A stretch of DNA of 5,534 nt from Candidatus Rifleibacteriota bacterium (GTDB taxonomy: Bacteria; Riflebacteria; Ozemobacteria; Ozemobacterales; Ozemobacteraceae), in assembly GCA_017526725.1 (NCBI GenBank), contig JAFXRA010000177.1, forward strand, positions 1 to 5,534. Reading direction: 5' to 3'. Within the stretch, counting starts at the first letter, position 1; each line of letters begins with the position of its first letter. The translations under genes and the position numbers were made by a program. A model generated the notes under the pieces. That model worked only from the letters and a program-made list of their open reading frames with translations. It had not been told where the DNA came from and searched no databases. Shown piece by piece: positions 4,919 to 5,534 of the stretch.

Positions 4919-4953
4919 TCTAGTTAATTAACAATTAATTAGGAGCAAAACAG

Positions 4954-5534
4954 ATGTTCTGTCCAGTTTGCAAAGGCGAGTTCAGAGAAGGTTTTACCCA
5001 TTGTGATAATTGCAATGTTGATTTAGTAGAAGATTTAAATAATATTACAACAAAAATTGAAGGCGAATTTTTGCTTTGTCCGCAGTGCCATACAGAATTT
5101 CATGAAGGTGAAACAGTATGCCCAGATTGCGGTTTAAAAACCATAAGAGCAGTCATCAACAAAGACGATGAATATGTTTTTCTTGAAGAACCAGTATTTG
5201 AGCAAGTAAGCGACACCAGACAATTCAACAATCTCTGGAGACATTATTGCGAAATAGAACCAGAAGAAGCAGTTACTGTTCTTGAATCAATGGATGGTGA
5301 AATGCTCAAAAAGGTTATGGACCTTCTCGACCAGAATGACATTAATTTTATGTTTGTGGAACCAAACGAAGCTGCAAGCACTCTTGGAAGCATATTTGGT
5401 GTAAACAGTCCTTTAGAACGCCCCTTCCCTAAAATTGTAGTCAGAAGAGACGATGAAGAAAGGGCTCTTACTTTACTAGCAAACAGTTCAGAACTAGGCC
5501 TCTTTGAAGTTCCTGAAGAACTCTTCGGCGATGA
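4954..5534 (+). CDS. Double zinc-ribbon protein with DUF2007-like domain (3' end outside window)
   Basis: An open frame of 193 codons runs to the window edge without a stop. It opens with two zinc ribbons, each C-x2-C-x10-C-x2-C: C3/C6/C17/C20 and C42/C45/C56/C59. An acidic linker follows, including DDEYVFLEE. Residues about 103-180 look like a DUF2007-type putative signal-transducing domain: a helix (EEAVTVLESMDGEMLKKVMDLL), a short strand with INFMFVEP, a variable loop, then PKIVVRRDDEERALTLL, the usual strand plus helix that closes the fold. The ATG has AGGAG at 4941-4945, 8 nt upstream, and a good promoter at 4890-4918. The protein is cytosolic: no signal peptide or membrane span is visible. 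It is divergent from the nqr genes and no sequence feature ties it to them. Zinc binding is well supported by the cysteines; the biological role is unknown, and the domain name is from my recognition of the pattern only. Confidence 0.85.
   Translation, partial: MFCPVCKGEFREGFTHCDNCNVDLVEDLNNITTKIEGEFLLCPQCHTEFHEGETVCPDCGLKTIRAVINKDDEYVFLEEPVFEQVSDTRQFNNLWRHYCEIEPEEAVTVLESMDGEMLKKVMDLLDQNDINFMFVEPNEAASTLGSIFGVNSPLERPFPKIVVRRDDEERALTLLANSSELGLFEVPEELFGD

Overview
The window holds a five-gene minus-strand cluster for the membrane part and NADH-oxidising part of a Na+-translocating NADH:quinone oxidoreductase (Nqr). It also holds the start of an unrelated plus-strand gene and an unusual amount of short repeated, palindromic DNA. 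The sequence is visibly AT-rich and uses the ordinary code, with TAA, TAG and TGA all serving as stops. Nqr with an NqrF-type subunit points to a Gram-negative-type bacterium. The divergent NqrB, the dispersed hairpin repeats and a double zinc-ribbon/DUF2007-like protein suggest a lineage away from the well-studied Proteobacteria. I cannot name a phylum from the sequence alone.

Layout, left to right. 1-152: two hairpins, a T-run and a 15-bp-unit repeat block downstream of nqrF. 153-1268 (-): nqrF. 1270-1872 (-): nqrE. 1872-2474 (-): nqrD, starting with TTG. 2475-3064: a 590-bp gap with no credible gene, packed with at least four distinct palindromic or inverted-repeat elements. 3065-3610 (-): nqrC. 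3600-4550 (-): nqrB. 4551-4953: a divergent intergenic region with outward-facing extended -10 promoters and a large hairpin (4706-4832) bracketed by a 21-bp direct repeat. 4954-5534 (+): a zinc-ribbon protein running off the window.

How the genes work together. NqrF would oxidise NADH through FAD and pass electrons to its [2Fe-2S] cluster. NqrD and NqrE hold a membrane iron centre between paired cysteines. NqrC carries an FMN on the threonine of its TGAT motif. NqrB would be the largest membrane subunit, driving Na+ export coupled to quinone reduction. Two things do not fit the textbook complex. No nqrA lies in its usual place upstream of nqrB, and NqrB shows no flavin-attachment (S/T)GAT motif although NqrC, D, E and F keep theirs. 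The operon is also split into nqrBC and nqrDEF by the repeat cluster.

The least explained feature is the structured 4706-4832 element between the divergent promoters. It could be a small RNA or a mobile palindromic element.
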